Counted from the first letter of the stretch, positions 20,405 through 31,416 are shown. The stretch: DNA of 64,000 nucleotides from Falsigemmobacter intermedius (GCF_004054105.1 NZ_SBLC01000007.1:62001-126000), one strand, 5' to 3'. Notes: generated from the letters alone by a model not told the origin. Numbers and translations are program-made.

Positions 20405-22111
20405 ATGACGGTCGGCTATATCATGCTCTGCCACACCGCCCTGCACCGCGCCGCGCAGGTGGCCACGCATTGGGCGGAGAGCGGCTCTCCGGTGGTCATC
20501 CACCTCGACGCCAGAGTGCGCGGGACCCAGGCAGAGCGGCTGAGGAGCGATCTGGCCGCGCAGAAGAAGATCCTGTTTTCACCGCGTCACGCCTGCGAAT
20601 GGGGGATGTGGGGGATGGTGGCCGCCACCCTTGATGCCGCCCGCCTGCTGCTGGAGCGCTTTCCCGAGGTGCGCCACATCTGCCTCGTCTCGGGGGCCTG
20701 CCTGCCGCTCCGGCCGCCGCAGGAATTTGCCGCCTGGCTTGCGGGTCAGCCCGATACCGATTTCATCGAATCCGTCACCACCGCAGATGTCAGCTGGACC
20801 ATGGGCGGCCTTGATGCCGAGCGTTTTACCCTGCGCTTTCCCTTCTCCTGGCGCCGCCACCGCAGGCTTTTTGACGGCTATGTGCGGCTGCAGCGCCGAC
20901 TGCGCATGCGCCGTCATATCCCCGAAGGCATGGTCCCCCACCTGGGCAGCCAATGGTGGTGCCTCACCCGCGAGACGCTTTCCGCCATCCTCAATGATCC
21001 GCGACGGGCGGAATTTGACCGCTATTTCTCGCGGGTCTGGATCCCGGATGAGAGCTATTTTCAAAGCCTTGTGCGTCTTCACGCCCGACGGGTGGAGAGC
21101 CGCTCTCTGACGCTGTCGAAATTCGATCATCAGGGCAAGCCGCATGTCTTTTACGACGATCACCTGCAGCTTCTGCGCCGCTCCGACTGTTTCATCGCGC
21201 GCAAAATCTGGCCCCAGGCCAACCGCCTCTACCGCGAATTTCTGAAGCCCGAGGCCGAGACCGCCCCGCGCGCAGAGCCGAACCCCGGCAAAATTGACCG
21301 GCTGTTCTCCCGCGCCGCTGAACGCCGCCTGCGGGGACGGCCGGGGCTTTACATGCAAAGCCGCTTTCCCGCGCCGGGCCGCGAAGGGGCGCTGACCGCT
21401 CAGCCCTATACGGTTTTTGTGGGCTATGACGATGTGTTTGAAGGCTTTGAAAGCTGGCTTTCCAAATCCTTAGGCGCCCGTGTCCACGGCCATCTTTTCG
21501 CCGCTGAGCGGGTGGAATTTGCCGGAGGAGCCACGATCTGGAACGGCTGTCTGACCGACAGCGCCAGCCTGCGCGATTATGATCCGCAGATGTTTCTGAC
21601 CTCGCTGATCTGGAATTCACGCGGCGAGCGGCAGACGTTTCAGTTCGGCCCCCGCGACAGCCAGGACATTCTGCCCTTCCTGGCCCGCGACCCGCATGCG
21701 CGGATCTCAATGATCTCCGGTGCCTGGGCGGTGCGGCTTTTCCGTGAGGGCGGCAGCTTTGAGGACCAGCGCCGCGAAGCCGCGCGGTTGCAGAAAATTG
21801 AGACCGCGATGATCGACCGGCTGCGCGCCGCGCAGATGCCCGGCCGCATTGATATCCGCCCCCTAGCAGAGTTTCTGGAAGACCCCTTTGAGCCGCTGGA
21901 AGCCCTGCTGGGCGAGCTGCGCCCCGGCCCTCTGCGCGCCATGACAGAGCCGCCCCGTCTGGGGGATATGGCGGGCTTCGGCCGCTTCGTGCAGAACCTG
22001 CGCAATCAGGGCATGAAGCCCGTTCTGCTCGGCGACATTCCCCTTGATGAACCTGTCGTGCCCGGGCGTCGTGCCGCCCGCAACCGCCTGACCGGAGAAA
22101 ACGGATCATGA
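20405..22111 (+). CDS. Branch-type (core-2/I-branching, GT14-like) glycosyltransferase with C-terminal extension
   Basis: A 568-residue protein. The N-terminal roughly 270 residues fit the core-2/I-branching beta-1,6-N-acetylglucosaminyltransferase fold: GYIMLCHTALHRAAQV, VVIHLDARVRG, ICLVSGACLPLRPPQEF, SQWWCLTRETL and WIPDESYFQSLV. The C-terminal half (about 310-568) matches an extra domain known from Rhodobacteraceae homologues (DUF5927/5928-like as I recall) and contains YTVFVGYDDVFEGFESWLSK. It likely adds a branching sugar to a surface glycan. It follows paralogue 2 by 4 bp and overlaps the sulfotransferase gene by ATGA. Confidence 0.82.
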   Translation: MTVGYIMLCHTALHRAAQVATHWAESGSPVVIHLDARVRGTQAERLRSDLAAQKKILFSPRHACEWGMWGMVAATLDAARLLLERFPEVRHICLVSGACLPLRPPQEFAAWLAGQPDTDFIESVTTADVSWTMGGLDAERFTLRFPFSWRRHRRLFDGYVRLQRRLRMRRHIPEGMVPHLGSQWWCLTRETLSAILNDPRRAEFDRYFSRVWIPDESYFQSLVRLHARRVESRSLTLSKFDHQGKPHVFYDDHLQLLRRSDCFIARKIWPQANRLYREFLKPEAETAPRAEPNPGKIDRLFSRAAERRLRGRPGLYMQSRFPAPGREGALTAQPYTVFVGYDDVFEGFESWLSKSLGARVHGHLFAAERVEFAGGATIWNGCLTDSASLRDYDPQMFLTSLIWNSRGERQTFQFGPRDSQDILPFLARDPHARISMISGAWAVRLFREGGSFEDQRREAARLQKIETAMIDRLRAAQMPGRIDIRPLAEFLEDPFEPLEALLGELRPGPLRAMTEPPRLGDMAGFGRFVQNLRNQGMKPVLLGDIPLDEPVVPGRRAARNRLTGENGS

Positions 22112-23493
22112 GCCGCCCCTTTGACCGCTTCATCCTGCTGGCCGATATGCGCACCGGCTCTAACTTTCTGGAAGCCAATCTCAACGCCCTGCCCGGCGTG
22201 ACCTGCCATGGTGAGGCGTTCAACCCGGTCTTTATCGCGCGCAAAGATCACGAAAGCTACCTCGGCATCACCCTGGAGGCGCGCACCCGCGATCCCCACG
22301 CCCTGCTGCGCGCCATGGAGGCTGCGACCGAAGGCCTTGCAGGCTTTCGCTTTTTTCACGACCACGACCCGCGCATCCTGGACACCGCCCTTGCAGATCC
22401 GCGCTGCGCCAAGATCGTTCTGACCCGCAATCCGCTCGAAAGCTATGTCTCGCTGCAGATCGCGCGCGCCACGGGACAGTGGAAACTCGGCGATGCGCGG
22501 CGGCGGCGCGAGGCCAGGGCCCGCTTTGACGGCGCGGAATTTGAGGATCATGTCACCCGCCTCCAAGCCTTTCAGCTGCAGATCCATCGCGCTTTGCAGA
22601 CCTCGGGCCAGACCGCCTTCTGGATTGATTACGAAGACATCGGCGAGTTGTCGGTCATTCAGGGTCTTGCGGCCTTCCTCGGCGTTCCAGCCCCTGAGGC
22701 GCTGGACGACAGCGTTAAAAAGCAAAACCCCGAAAGCCTGGACTCGCTGATTGAGAACCCCGAAGACCTGAGTGAGGGGCTGGCGCGGCTTGACCGCTTC
22801 AACCTCTCCCGCACGCCGAATTTTGAGCCGCGTCGCGGCCCGCAGGTGCCTTCTTTCATGGCCGCGCGTGATCTGCCGCTTCTTTTCATGCCGATCCGCT
22901 CCGGCCCGGTTGACGAGGTGCGGCACTGGCTCTCAGAGATCGGCGGCGGGCTGATCGAGGGCTTTGACCGCCGCTCTCTGCGGGCTTGGATCAAAGAGCA
23001 GCAGGCCCCGCGCAGCTTTACCGTGCTGCGCCACCCGCTGCTCCGGGCGGTGACGGCATTTGAAAAACGCATCCTGCGCGGCCCCAGGTCCGAGACCCGC
23101 CAGATCCTGCGCAAAAACTGGAAACTGCTGCTGCCCGATGATCCGGCAGAGGCTACGGCAGAGGAGCTTTCCGCCGCTTTCGCCACCTTCCTGCGGTTTC
23201 TGAAGGGCAATCTGGCCGGTCAGACGCCGTTGAAGATCGACCCGGCCTGGGCCAGCCAGGCAGCGGTGATTGAGGGGTTTTCCGGCTTTCTGCCTCCCGG
23301 TCACCTCTGGCGTGAAGAGGATCTGGGAGAGGCACTGCCGCTGATGGCGAAACTCTGCGGTAAAGCCGCTCCGCCGCCGCCTCTGGCCCTGCCCCAATTG
23401 CCCTGCTGGCTGCAACAGGCACATGAAGCCGCCGTGCGTGACGCCTATGCCCGAGACTATGCGGCCTTCGGCTTCGGCGATCTCATCAGGTAA
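22108..23493 (+). CDS. NodH-like sulfotransferase, two-part protein
   Basis: A 461-residue protein. The N-terminal half has the PAPS 5'-phosphosulfate loop RTGSNFLE (15-22), then [29 protein letters not shown] (the 3'-phosphate-binding strand) and [11 protein letters not shown], all typical of nodulation-type sulfotransferases that sulfate carbohydrates. The second half (from about 255) begins [17 protein letters not shown] and has [20 protein letters not shown], resembling a second degenerate sulfotransferase module with an RHP motif. The ATGA overlap with the glycosyltransferase couples them. It is convergent with nadK and the two genes overlap by 8 bp. Confidence 0.83.
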   Translation: MSRPFDRFILLADMRTGSNFLEANLNALPGVTCHGEAFNPVFIARKDHESYLGITLEARTRDPHALLRAMEAATEGLAGFRFFHDHDPRILDTALADPRCAKIVLTRNPLESYVSLQIARATGQWKLGDARRRREARARFDGAEFEDHVTRLQAFQLQIHRALQTSGQTAFWIDYEDIGELSVIQGLAAFLGVPAPEALDDSVKKQNPESLDSLIENPEDLSEGLARLDRFNLSRTPNFEPRRGPQVPSFMAARDLPLLFMPIRSGPVDEVRHWLSEIGGGLIEGFDRRSLRAWIKEQQAPRSFTVLRHPLLRAVTAFEKRILRGPRSETRQILRKNWKLLLPDDPAEATAEELSAAFATFLRFLKGNLAGQTPLKIDPAWASQAAVIEGFSGFLPPGHLWREEDLGEALPLMAKLCGKAAPPPPLALPQLPCWLQQAHEAAVRDAYARDYAAFGFGDLIR

Positions 23494-24268
23494 ACTGCTC
23501 TGAGATCAGCCGCTCTTCGAGGCCGTGACCGGGATCGAAAAGGATGCGGTGCTGCACATCGGGCTCTGAGCGGATTTCCACCGCCAGCACATCGCGCACC
23601 GAGCGGCCATCGGCATCGGCCATCACCGGGCGCTTTTCGCCTTCCAGCACTTCAAAGCGCACGGTGGCGGTTTTGGGCAAAAGCGCGCCGCGCCAGCGGC
23701 GCGGCCGGAAGGCCGCCACCGCCGTCAGCGCCAGAACGTCTGATCCGATGGGCAGAATGGGCCCATGGGCGGAATAGTTATAGGCCGTCGATCCGGCGGG
23801 CGTGCAAAGGATCGCCCCGTCGCAGACCAGTTCCGGCATCCGCTCCCGTCCGTCCACAAGGATGCGCAGCTTGGCAGCCTGAGGTCCGGCACGCAGCAGC
23901 GAGACCTCATTGATCGCAAGCTTTTCAACCTCACCGCCGTTCAGGGTAAAAGCTTTCATCCGCAAAGGGTTGATCAGCTCTTCCTCGGCGGCATCAAGCC
24001 GCGCCATCAGGTCCGGTTCGCCATAGGCATTCATCAGAAAGCCGATGGTGCCGCAGTTCATGCCGTAAACCGGCAGGCCCAGCTTTTGCGTGCCATGAAG
24101 CGTGTCGAGCATGAAACCGTCACCGCCAAGCGCCACGATGACTGAGGCCGCTTCGGGCGCGCATTGCCCGTATCTGGCCGTCAGCGCCGCCAGTGCCTCC
24201 TGAGCCTGGGGCGCGCGTGATGCCAGAAAGGCGATGGAGCGGGGCGATTCCCCGGAACGCGACGACAC
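23486..24268 (-). CDS. nadK: NAD kinase
   Basis: A protein of about 260 residues that phosphorylates NAD to NADP. It holds the [10 protein letters not shown] motif (about 48-57), the [13 protein letters not shown] strand, NEVSLLR and [21 protein letters not shown], the diacylglycerol-kinase-fold nucleotide site. I prefer the GTG at 24268 because GGAGGG lies 8 bp upstream and it brings the N-terminus close to the family start (SIAFLAS). An ATG at 24301 is the alternative. It is convergent with the sulfotransferase gene, with overlapping stops. Confidence 0.93.
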   Translation of the reverse strand: MSSRSGESPRSIAFLASRAPQAQEALAALTARYGQCAPEAASVIVALGGDGFMLDTLHGTQKLGLPVYGMNCGTIGFLMNAYGEPDLMARLDAAEEELINPLRMKAFTLNGGEVEKLAINEVSLLRAGPQAAKLRILVDGRERMPELVCDGAILCTPAGSTAYNYSAHGPILPIGSDVLALTAVAAFRPRRWRGALLPKTATVRFEVLEGEKRPVMADADGRSVRDVLAVEIRSEPDVQHRILFDPGHGLEERLISEQFT

Positions 24269-24449
24269 GAAACAGACCCTCCGGCAGCGCAGCCGCCCCA
24301 TGTTGCGCAATGCCCCCCCGGACGCAAGCAATCTTGCCGTGAACCGGCCAATTTTGACAGATTCGCGCAGAGGGTCGGTTTCCCGGCTTTTCCCCGCGCC
24401 CTTTGCAGGATAAGGGGTCGCCATCCGCTCAAAGCCCAGAGGAAAGCAG

Positions 24450-25745
<1,296 letters not shown>

Positions 25746-25764
25746 TTTTCGGATCCTGAAATTG

Positions 25765-25794
25765 AAAAGGCGGCCTTCCGGGGCCGCCTTTTTT
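25765..25794 (+). terminator. Rho-independent terminator of glyA
   Basis: An 11-bp stem AAAAGGCGGCC (25765-25775) / GGCCGCCTTTT (25782-25792) plus a T-run, 20 bp after the stop codon. Confidence 0.92.
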
Positions 25795-25812
25795 CTTGGA
25801 AGGGGGGGAGAG

Positions 25813-25879
25813 GCGCGGGGGCTGCCGCCCCCGCCCCCCGCTCCAGGGGGAGGTTCCCTCCCCCTGGAAACCCCCGAGG
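25813..25879 (+). repeat. 67-bp GC-rich repeat, copy A (inverted partner of 29057-29123)
   Basis: This segment and the reverse complement of 29057-29123 are identical at 65 of 67 positions by direct reading. It contains a hairpin CCAGGGGGAG/CTCCCCCTGG. The two differences change the outer C-G pair of the stem into T-A in the other copy, so pairing is kept. Confidence 0.9.
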
Positions 25880-25898
25880 GTGGCTGCCGCGCGCCGGC

Positions 25899-26264
25899 TC
25901 AGAACGGGCCGCGCAACGTCCAGATCGCAAGAAAAACGCCGCCGAGAACCAGCAACATCAGCGCCACGGTTCCTGCGAAATTCAGTGCCGCAGAGATCAG
26001 GCGTTCTTTTGAGCCCAGCGGGCGAAGATGGCTCATGCAGATCTCATAGGCGGCTTCTGCCCGGGTCTGATTAACCATCATAATCCCTTTGGGATGTCGG
26101 GCGAGCCCCTCGAAGGAGGCCAGCTCCCGGGCCGCACGGCGCACCTTGCGCGGCAGTCTGCGGCCCGCTTTGCGCACCAGAACCGCGAGTGACGGCCCGC
26201 GCACCCTCAGGCGGCTTTCGAGAAGATCGGCCACCCGTGCCGCCATCTGCAATACATCCGCCAT
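25899..26264 (-). CDS. Hypothetical protein with one C-terminal membrane segment
   Basis: About 121 residues from ATG 26264 (MADVLQMAARVADLLESRLR). The first 80 residues are basic and helical (RKAGRRLPRKVRRAARELASFEGLARHPKG), followed by AYEICMSHLRPLG and a hydrophobic helix FAGTVALMLLVLGGVFLAIW near the end. I do not recognise a named family, but the composition and start context look like a real gene. It is divergent from pepN and lies inside the interval bounded by the 67-bp inverted repeats. Function unknown. Confidence 0.65.
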   Translation of the reverse strand: MADVLQMAARVADLLESRLRVRGPSLAVLVRKAGRRLPRKVRRAARELASFEGLARHPKGIMMVNQTRAEAAYEICMSHLRPLGSKERLISAALNFAGTVALMLLVLGGVFLAIWTLRGPF

Positions 26265-26444
26265 AAGCACCCCCGATCGCATCCACACCGCTGCAAAGGG
26301 TAGCGGGGGGCGGGCGGACACTCAAGCCACTCGACCCCGCCGGATGCGCCCGTTACTCTGCCGGACTGTCAGCGCGGCATGCCCTGCCCGCCGCCTCTGA
26401 GTCCTCCCCAAGCCCCTGGCGAATGCCGCCGAAGAAGGTGCCCC

Positions 26445-28994
26445 ATGTCTGAGCCGCAGACCGTCTATCTCGCCGATTACCGTCCTTATCCCTTTGACTT
26501 AGGCGAAGTTGCCCTGACCTTCCGGCTTGCGCCCTCGGCCACGCGGGTGATCTCGCGCTTCACGCTGACCCCGAAGGGACCGGCGGAAGATCTGGTGCTC
26601 TTCGGCGATCATCTGCAGCTGATCCGCGCGACGCTGAACGGCAACCCCGTCACCGCGCGGCCAGAGGGCGGCGTTTTGCGCATTCCCGCTGCCGATCTGC
26701 CCGAAGGCCCCCTCACCTGGGAGGCAGAGGTTGAGATTGATCCCGCCGCCAATACCGCCCTTGAGGGGCTTTATATGTCGAACGGCATGTATTGCACCCA
26801 ATGCGAGGCGGAGGGGTTTCGCCGCATCACCTATTACCCCGACCGGCCCGATGTCATGACCACCTTCCGGGTGCGGATTGAAAGCGATCTGCCGGTGCTT
26901 TTGTCCAACGGCAATCAGGTGGCGTCCGGCCCCGGGTTTGCGGAATGGCATGACCCCTGGCCCAAGCCCGCCTATCTCTTTGCGCTGGTGGCGGGCGATC
27001 TGCGCGCGCGCCCGGGGCAGTTTACCACACTCTCGGGCCGCGATGTGGCGCTGAACATCTGGGTGCGCCCGGGTGATGAGGACCGCTGCGACTGGGCGCT
27101 GACCTCGCTGAAAGCCTCAACGAAATGGGATGAGGAGGTTTACGGGCGCGAATATGACCTCGATATTTTCAACATCGTCGCCGTGGACGATTTCAACATG
27201 GGCGCGATGGAGAATAAGGGGCTGAATATCTTCAACTCCCGCGCGGTTCTGGCACGGCCCGACACCGCGACGGATGCCGATTTTCAGCGCATTGAGGCAA
27301 TCATTGCGCATGAATATTTCCACAACTGGACCGGCAACCGCATCACCTGCCGCGACTGGTTCCAGCTTTGCCTGAAAGAGGGGCTGACGGTCTTTCGCGA
27401 CCAGCAGTTCACCGCCGATCTGCGCGGCGCGGCCGTCAAACGCATTGAGGATGCGCTGACCCTGCGCGACCGGCAGTTCCGCGAGGACAGCGGCCCCCTC
27501 GCGCATCCGGTGCGCCCCTCAAGCTTTGTGGAGATCAACAATTTCTACACCGCCACGGTCTACGAAAAGGGTGCAGAGCTGATCGGCATGCTGAAGCGCC
27601 TTGTGGGTGATGAGGGCTACCGCAAAGCGCTGGATCTTTATTTCACCCGCCACGACGGTCAGGCCTGCACCATTGAGGACTGGCTGAAGGTCTTCGAAGA
27701 GGCCACCGGCCGCGATCTGAGCCAGTTCGCCCGCTGGTATTCCCAGGCCGGAACCCCGCGTGTTGAGGTGACGGAAGACTGGGACGACAGCGGCACCTTC
27801 ACCCTGACCCTGCGCCAGAGCCAGCCGGAAACCCCGGACGGCGTGACGAAACTTCCGCTCCATATCCCGGTGGTGGTGGGGCTTCTCAACCCCAATGGCG
27901 ATGAAGTGCTGCCCTCGGTCACGCTGGAACTGACGCAAGCCGAACAAAGCTTCCGCTTTGACAATCTCACCTCCCGCCCCGTGGCTTCGGTGCTGCGCGA
28001 CTTCTCGGCCCCCGTGATCCTCAGCCACGCCCAAAGCGACGCCACCCGCGCCTTTCTGCTGGCCCATGACACCGACCCCTTCAATCGATGGGAGGCGGGC
28101 CGCACCCTGGCCCGCGCGGTCCTTGCCCGGCTGATCACCGAAGGCACGCCCCCCGGCGCCGACTGGCTGGAGGCCATGGCAGCGCTTCTGCGCGACGACA
28201 GCCTCGACCCGGCCTTCCGGGCGCTTTGCCTGCGCCTGCCGGGAGAAGATGATATGGCCGCAACCCTCGCGGACAGCGGTCACGTGCCCGACCCGGACCG
28301 CATCCACCGCGCGAGGCGGCAGCTTCAGACCAGCCTCGCGCAGCATCTGGCCCCGCAGATCCCGGCCCTGATGACAGCCATGACACCGCAGGGCCCTTAC
28401 AGCCCCGACCCGGTCTCCGCCGGCCAGCGCAGCCTGAAGAACACGCTGCTCGCGCTGCAAAGCCGGCTCGACGGTGGCCGCGCGGCACAGGCGGCTTTCG
28501 CGGCAGCCGATAATATGACCGACCTGACCGCCGCACTCGCCTACCTCATCGAGGCGGGGACCGCCGGGGGGGCGTTGAAAACCTTTGAGGCGCGCTACCG
28601 CGATGACCGGCTGGTGCTCGACAAGTGGTTCATGGCTCAGGTGGTTTACGCCAGCCCCGAAACAGCAGCTCAGGTGGCGGATGCCCTGACCGCGCATCCG
28701 AAGTTTGATCTCAAAAACCCCAACCGCTTCCGGGCGGTCTTTGGGGTGCTGAGCGCAAATCACGCGGGCTTTCACCGGGCAGATGGCACGGGCTATCGCC
28801 TGCTTGCCGACTGGCTTTTGCGCCTTGATGCGCTGAACCCACAGACCGCCGCCCGGATGTCGACAGCCTTTGAAACCTGGCGCCGCTATGACGCCGACCG
28901 CCAAGCCCTGATCCGTCAGGAACTCACTCGTCTGCAACAGGCCCCGAACCTCAGCCGCGATCTCGGAGAGATGGTCACCCGCATGCTCGGCTGA
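26445..28994 (+). CDS. pepN: Aminopeptidase N (M1 metallopeptidase)
   Basis: An 849-residue cytosolic zinc aminopeptidase that trims N-terminal residues from peptides. Visible are the exopeptidase motif GAMEN (253-257) and the zinc site HEYFHNW (289-295) with a second glutamate in LKEGLTVFRDQQF. The DUF3458 Ig-like part (PRVEVTEDW) and the C-terminal helical domain (NLSRDLGEMVTRMLG) complete the E. coli PepN type. ATG 26445 (MSEPQTVYLADY) gives the family start; the earlier in-frame ATG adds a Pro-rich stretch not expected. A hairpin follows its stop. Confidence 0.97.
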   Translation: MSEPQTVYLADYRPYPFDLGEVALTFRLAPSATRVISRFTLTPKGPAEDLVLFGDHLQLIRATLNGNPVTARPEGGVLRIPAADLPEGPLTWEAEVEIDPAANTALEGLYMSNGMYCTQCEAEGFRRITYYPDRPDVMTTFRVRIESDLPVLLSNGNQVASGPGFAEWHDPWPKPAYLFALVAGDLRARPGQFTTLSGRDVALNIWVRPGDEDRCDWALTSLKASTKWDEEVYGREYDLDIFNIVAVDDFNMGAMENKGLNIFNSRAVLARPDTATDADFQRIEAIIAHEYFHNWTGNRITCRDWFQLCLKEGLTVFRDQQFTADLRGAAVKRIEDALTLRDRQFREDSGPLAHPVRPSSFVEINNFYTATVYEKGAELIGMLKRLVGDEGYRKALDLYFTRHDGQACTIEDWLKVFEEATGRDLSQFARWYSQAGTPRVEVTEDWDDSGTFTLTLRQSQPETPDGVTKLPLHIPVVVGLLNPNGDEVLPSVTLELTQAEQSFRFDNLTSRPVASVLRDFSAPVILSHAQSDATRAFLLAHDTDPFNRWEAGRTLARAVLARLITEGTPPGADWLEAMAALLRDDSLDPAFRALCLRLPGEDDMAATLADSGHVPDPDRIHRARRQLQTSLAQHLAPQIPALMTAMTPQGPYSPDPVSAGQRSLKNTLLALQSRLDGGRAAQAAFAAADNMTDLTAALAYLIEAGTAGGALKTFEARYRDDRLVLDKWFMAQVVYASPETAAQVADALTAHPKFDLKNPNRFRAVFGVLSANHAGFHRADGTGYRLLADWLLRLDALNPQTAARMSTAFETWRRYDADRQALIRQELTRLQQAPNLSRDLGEMVTRMLG

Positions 28995-29007
28995 TCCGTA
29001 AAAACAA

Positions 29008-29035
29008 AACCGGCAGCCCCTCAGACCTGCCGGTT
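29008..29035 (+). terminator. Hairpin after pepN
   Basis: AACCGGCAG (29008-29016) pairs with CTGCCGGTT (29027-29035) across a 10-nt loop, 13 bp after the pepN stop. There is no long T-run, so strength is uncertain. Confidence 0.65.
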
Positions 29036-29056
29036 GTCATCCTGTCCCGGAGGCGA

Positions 29057-29123
29057 CCTCGGGGGTTTTCAGGGGGAGGGAACCTCCCCCTGAAGCGGGG
29101 GGCGGGGGCGGCAGCCCCCGCGC
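29057..29123 (-). repeat. 67-bp GC-rich repeat, copy B (inverted partner of 25813-25879)
   Basis: Inverted copy of the repeat after glyA. The hairpin here is TCAGGGGGAGG/CCTCCCCCTGA, with T-A replacing the outer C-G of copy A. It sits in the convergent gap between pepN and hisD, ending 5 bp before the hisD stop codon. Confidence 0.9.
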
Positions 29124-29127
29124 GCCC

Positions 29128-30432
29128 TCACATCTCGTTCAGACGGTCCAGACGCGCGCGCACCGACAGCCCATGCGCCTGCAGCGATTCCGCCTGCGCC
29201 AGCCGCTCAGCTGAGGGACCAATCGCCGCCAGCGCCGCCGGAGTCATCTTCGCCATGGTGGTGCGCTTGACGAAATCCAGAACCGACAGCCCCGACGAAA
29301 ACCGCGCCGAGCGCGCCGTCGGCAGCACATGGTTCGGCCCGCCGATGTAATCGCCGATGGCCTCCGGCGTCCAGGCACCAAGGAAAATCGCCCCTGCATG
29401 GGTGATCTCTCCCGCCAGCGCCTCCGGATCGGCCACACAAAGCTCCAGATGCTCCGGCGCCACACGGTTCGACAGCGCCGCCGCCTCTGCAAGATCCTTC
29501 GTCACGATCACCGCGCCATAATCGCGCCAGCTGGCCCCCGCGATCTCTGCCCGCTCCAGCGTCGGGATCAGCCGCTCCACCGCTGCCGTAACCTCTGCGG
29601 CAAAGCCCGCATCATCGGTCACCAGGATCGACTGCGCCACCTCATCATGCTCCGCCTGGCTCAGCAGATCAAGGGCAAGCCATTCGGGATCATTGTCACG
29701 GTCCGCAATCACCAGAATCTCCGACGGCCCCGCGATCATATCGATGCCCACCTTGCCAAAGACCCGCCGCTTCGCCGCCGCCACAAAGGCATTGCCCGGT
29801 CCGGTGATCTTATCCACCGGACGAATGGTATCGGTGCCGTAAGCCAGGGCCGCCACCGCCTGCGCGCCGCCGATGCGGTAGATCTCATCCACACCCGCGA
29901 TTTCACAGGCAAGGATGACCAGCGGATTAACCACGCCGCCCGGGGTCGGACAGACCACCACCAGCCGCTCAACCCCCGCCACCTTCGCCGGGATCGCATT
30001 CATCAGAACGGACGACGGATAGGCCGCCTTACCGCCCGGCACGTAAAGCCCCGCGGCCGAAACCGGCGTCCAGCGCCAGCCGAGCGTCGCGCCCGCCGCA
30101 TCCGTCCAGGAGGCATCTTCGGGCATCTGCCGCGCATGATAGGCCCGGATCCGCTCGGCTGCCAGTTCCAGCGCCGCGCGATCCTCAGGGGTGACCAGCG
30201 CCACCGCCGCCTCAATCTCCGCCCGCGAAAAGGCCAGCGTCTCCGGCGTCAGCTCCAGACGGTCAAATTTCGACGTCAGCTCAATCACCGCCGCGTCGCC
30301 GCGCTCGCGCACATCAGCGATGATCGCGGCCACCGCCGCATCCACATCCGGCGCATCCTCGCGCTTCATCGAGAGCAGATGCTCAAAGCGCGCGGCGAAA
30401 TCCGGGTCGGTCGTGGTCAGATGTTGCGGCAT
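29128..30432 (-). CDS. hisD: Histidinol dehydrogenase
   Basis: A 434-residue zinc enzyme for the last two oxidation steps of histidine synthesis (histidinol to histidine). It has the family length and blocks: VSAAGLYVPGGKAAYPSSVL, IAGPSEILVIAD, LLSQAEHDEVAQS, the catalytic VAPEHLEL region and NHVLPTARSARFSSGLSVLDF. ATG 30432 (MPQHLTTTD) is chosen as the family start. In many Rhodobacteraceae hisD is followed by the UPF0262 and phosphatase genes, but here those lie about 11 kb away at 41497. Confidence 0.97.
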   Translation of the reverse strand: MPQHLTTTDPDFAARFEHLLSMKREDAPDVDAAVAAIIADVRERGDAAVIELTSKFDRLELTPETLAFSRAEIEAAVALVTPEDRAALELAAERIRAYHARQMPEDASWTDAAGATLGWRWTPVSAAGLYVPGGKAAYPSSVLMNAIPAKVAGVERLVVVCPTPGGVVNPLVILACEIAGVDEIYRIGGAQAVAALAYGTDTIRPVDKITGPGNAFVAAAKRRVFGKVGIDMIAGPSEILVIADRDNDPEWLALDLLSQAEHDEVAQSILVTDDAGFAAEVTAAVERLIPTLERAEIAGASWRDYGAVIVTKDLAEAAALSNRVAPEHLELCVADPEALAGEITHAGAIFLGAWTPEAIGDYIGGPNHVLPTARSARFSSGLSVLDFVKRTTMAKMTPAALAAIGPSAERLAQAESLQAHGLSVRARLDRLNEM

Positions 30433-30503
30433 GCGAAGGCCCCCTTTGTGGCATGGCGCGGTGGTAACGCCCCCCGCCGCCCCGCGCAAGCCGCCGCCGC
30501 CGC

Positions 30504-31385
30504 TCAGGGGGCCTTCGCGCTTTGCGCCCGCGACAGCTGCACCGCCAGAATGCCCGCAGCGATCACCACGACCCCCACCACATCCCAGATCCCCAGCGTC
30601 TCACCCAGCAAAACCCAGGCGATCAGCACCCCGAAGAAGGGGTTCAGGAAGTGGAAGGTCGCGGCCTTCACCGCCCCGATGCGCTGCACCAGCAAAAACC
30701 AGATCCAGGTCGCCAGCAGCCCCGGCGCATAAACGGTGTAGAGAAACGCCCAGAGCAGCCGCCAGGACCAGTCCACCACCCAGGTCTCGGTGACACCCGC
30801 CACCAGACCCACGGCTGCCGCCCCGACCAGCATCTGCAAAGAGACAATTACGAAAAGACTGTTCCCGGCCCCTGCCGCCCCGCGCATCGAAAGCGTCGCC
30901 CCCGTCAGCGCCAGAGCCCCGAAACAGACCAGCATCAGCCCGAAGGGATCAACACCACCCTGAATGCGCGCCCCCATGATCAGCGCCACGCCAAAGATCC
31001 CGGCAATCAGACCGCCCGCCGCCAGCCCGCTCAGCCGCTCGCCGTAAAAGGCCCAGCCCGCCAGCGCCACCAGCAGCGGCATGGCCGAGGCCACAATCGC
31101 CGCGACCGAGGCCCCGGTGATCTTCATCGCCACAAAATTCAGCCCCAGATAAAGCGCGTTCTGCAAAAGTCCGAAGACCAGCACCGTGCGCCACTGCCCC
31201 CGCGTCAGCCGGAAGCTCTGCCCAAGGCAGCGCGCAATCAGCACCCCGGTCAGCCCCGCCAGCAGAAACCGCAGCGCCAGAGCCGTCAGCGGCGGCGCCG
31301 CCTGCACGATCATCGTCGCCGAGGTGAAGGCCGAGGACCACATCACCGCAAAGGCGATCCCCATGGCCAGCGCTTTCAGATCCAT
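30504..31385 (-). CDS. DMT-superfamily (EamA) transporter
   Basis: A 293-residue inner-membrane protein with ten predicted hydrophobic helices in two EamA repeats (FAVMWSSAFTSATMIVQAAP in the first; WIWFLLVQRIGAVKAATFHF and NPFFGVLIAWVLLGE in the second). Relatives export amino acids or other metabolites; the substrate here is unknown. ATG 31385 is preferred because a G-rich ribosome site precedes it, while an earlier ATG at 31415 lies in the T-run of the HU terminator. Confidence 0.85.
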   Translation of the reverse strand: MDLKALAMGIAFAVMWSSAFTSATMIVQAAPPLTALALRFLLAGLTGVLIARCLGQSFRLTRGQWRTVLVFGLLQNALYLGLNFVAMKITGASVAAIVASAMPLLVALAGWAFYGERLSGLAAGGLIAGIFGVALIMGARIQGGVDPFGLMLVCFGALALTGATLSMRGAAGAGNSLFVIVSLQMLVGAAAVGLVAGVTETWVVDWSWRLLWAFLYTVYAPGLLATWIWFLLVQRIGAVKAATFHFLNPFFGVLIAWVLLGETLGIWDVVGVVVIAAGILAVQLSRAQSAKAP

Positions 31386-31416
31386 CTCCCCCCCCAGCCG
31401 CAACCGGTCAGCCATG

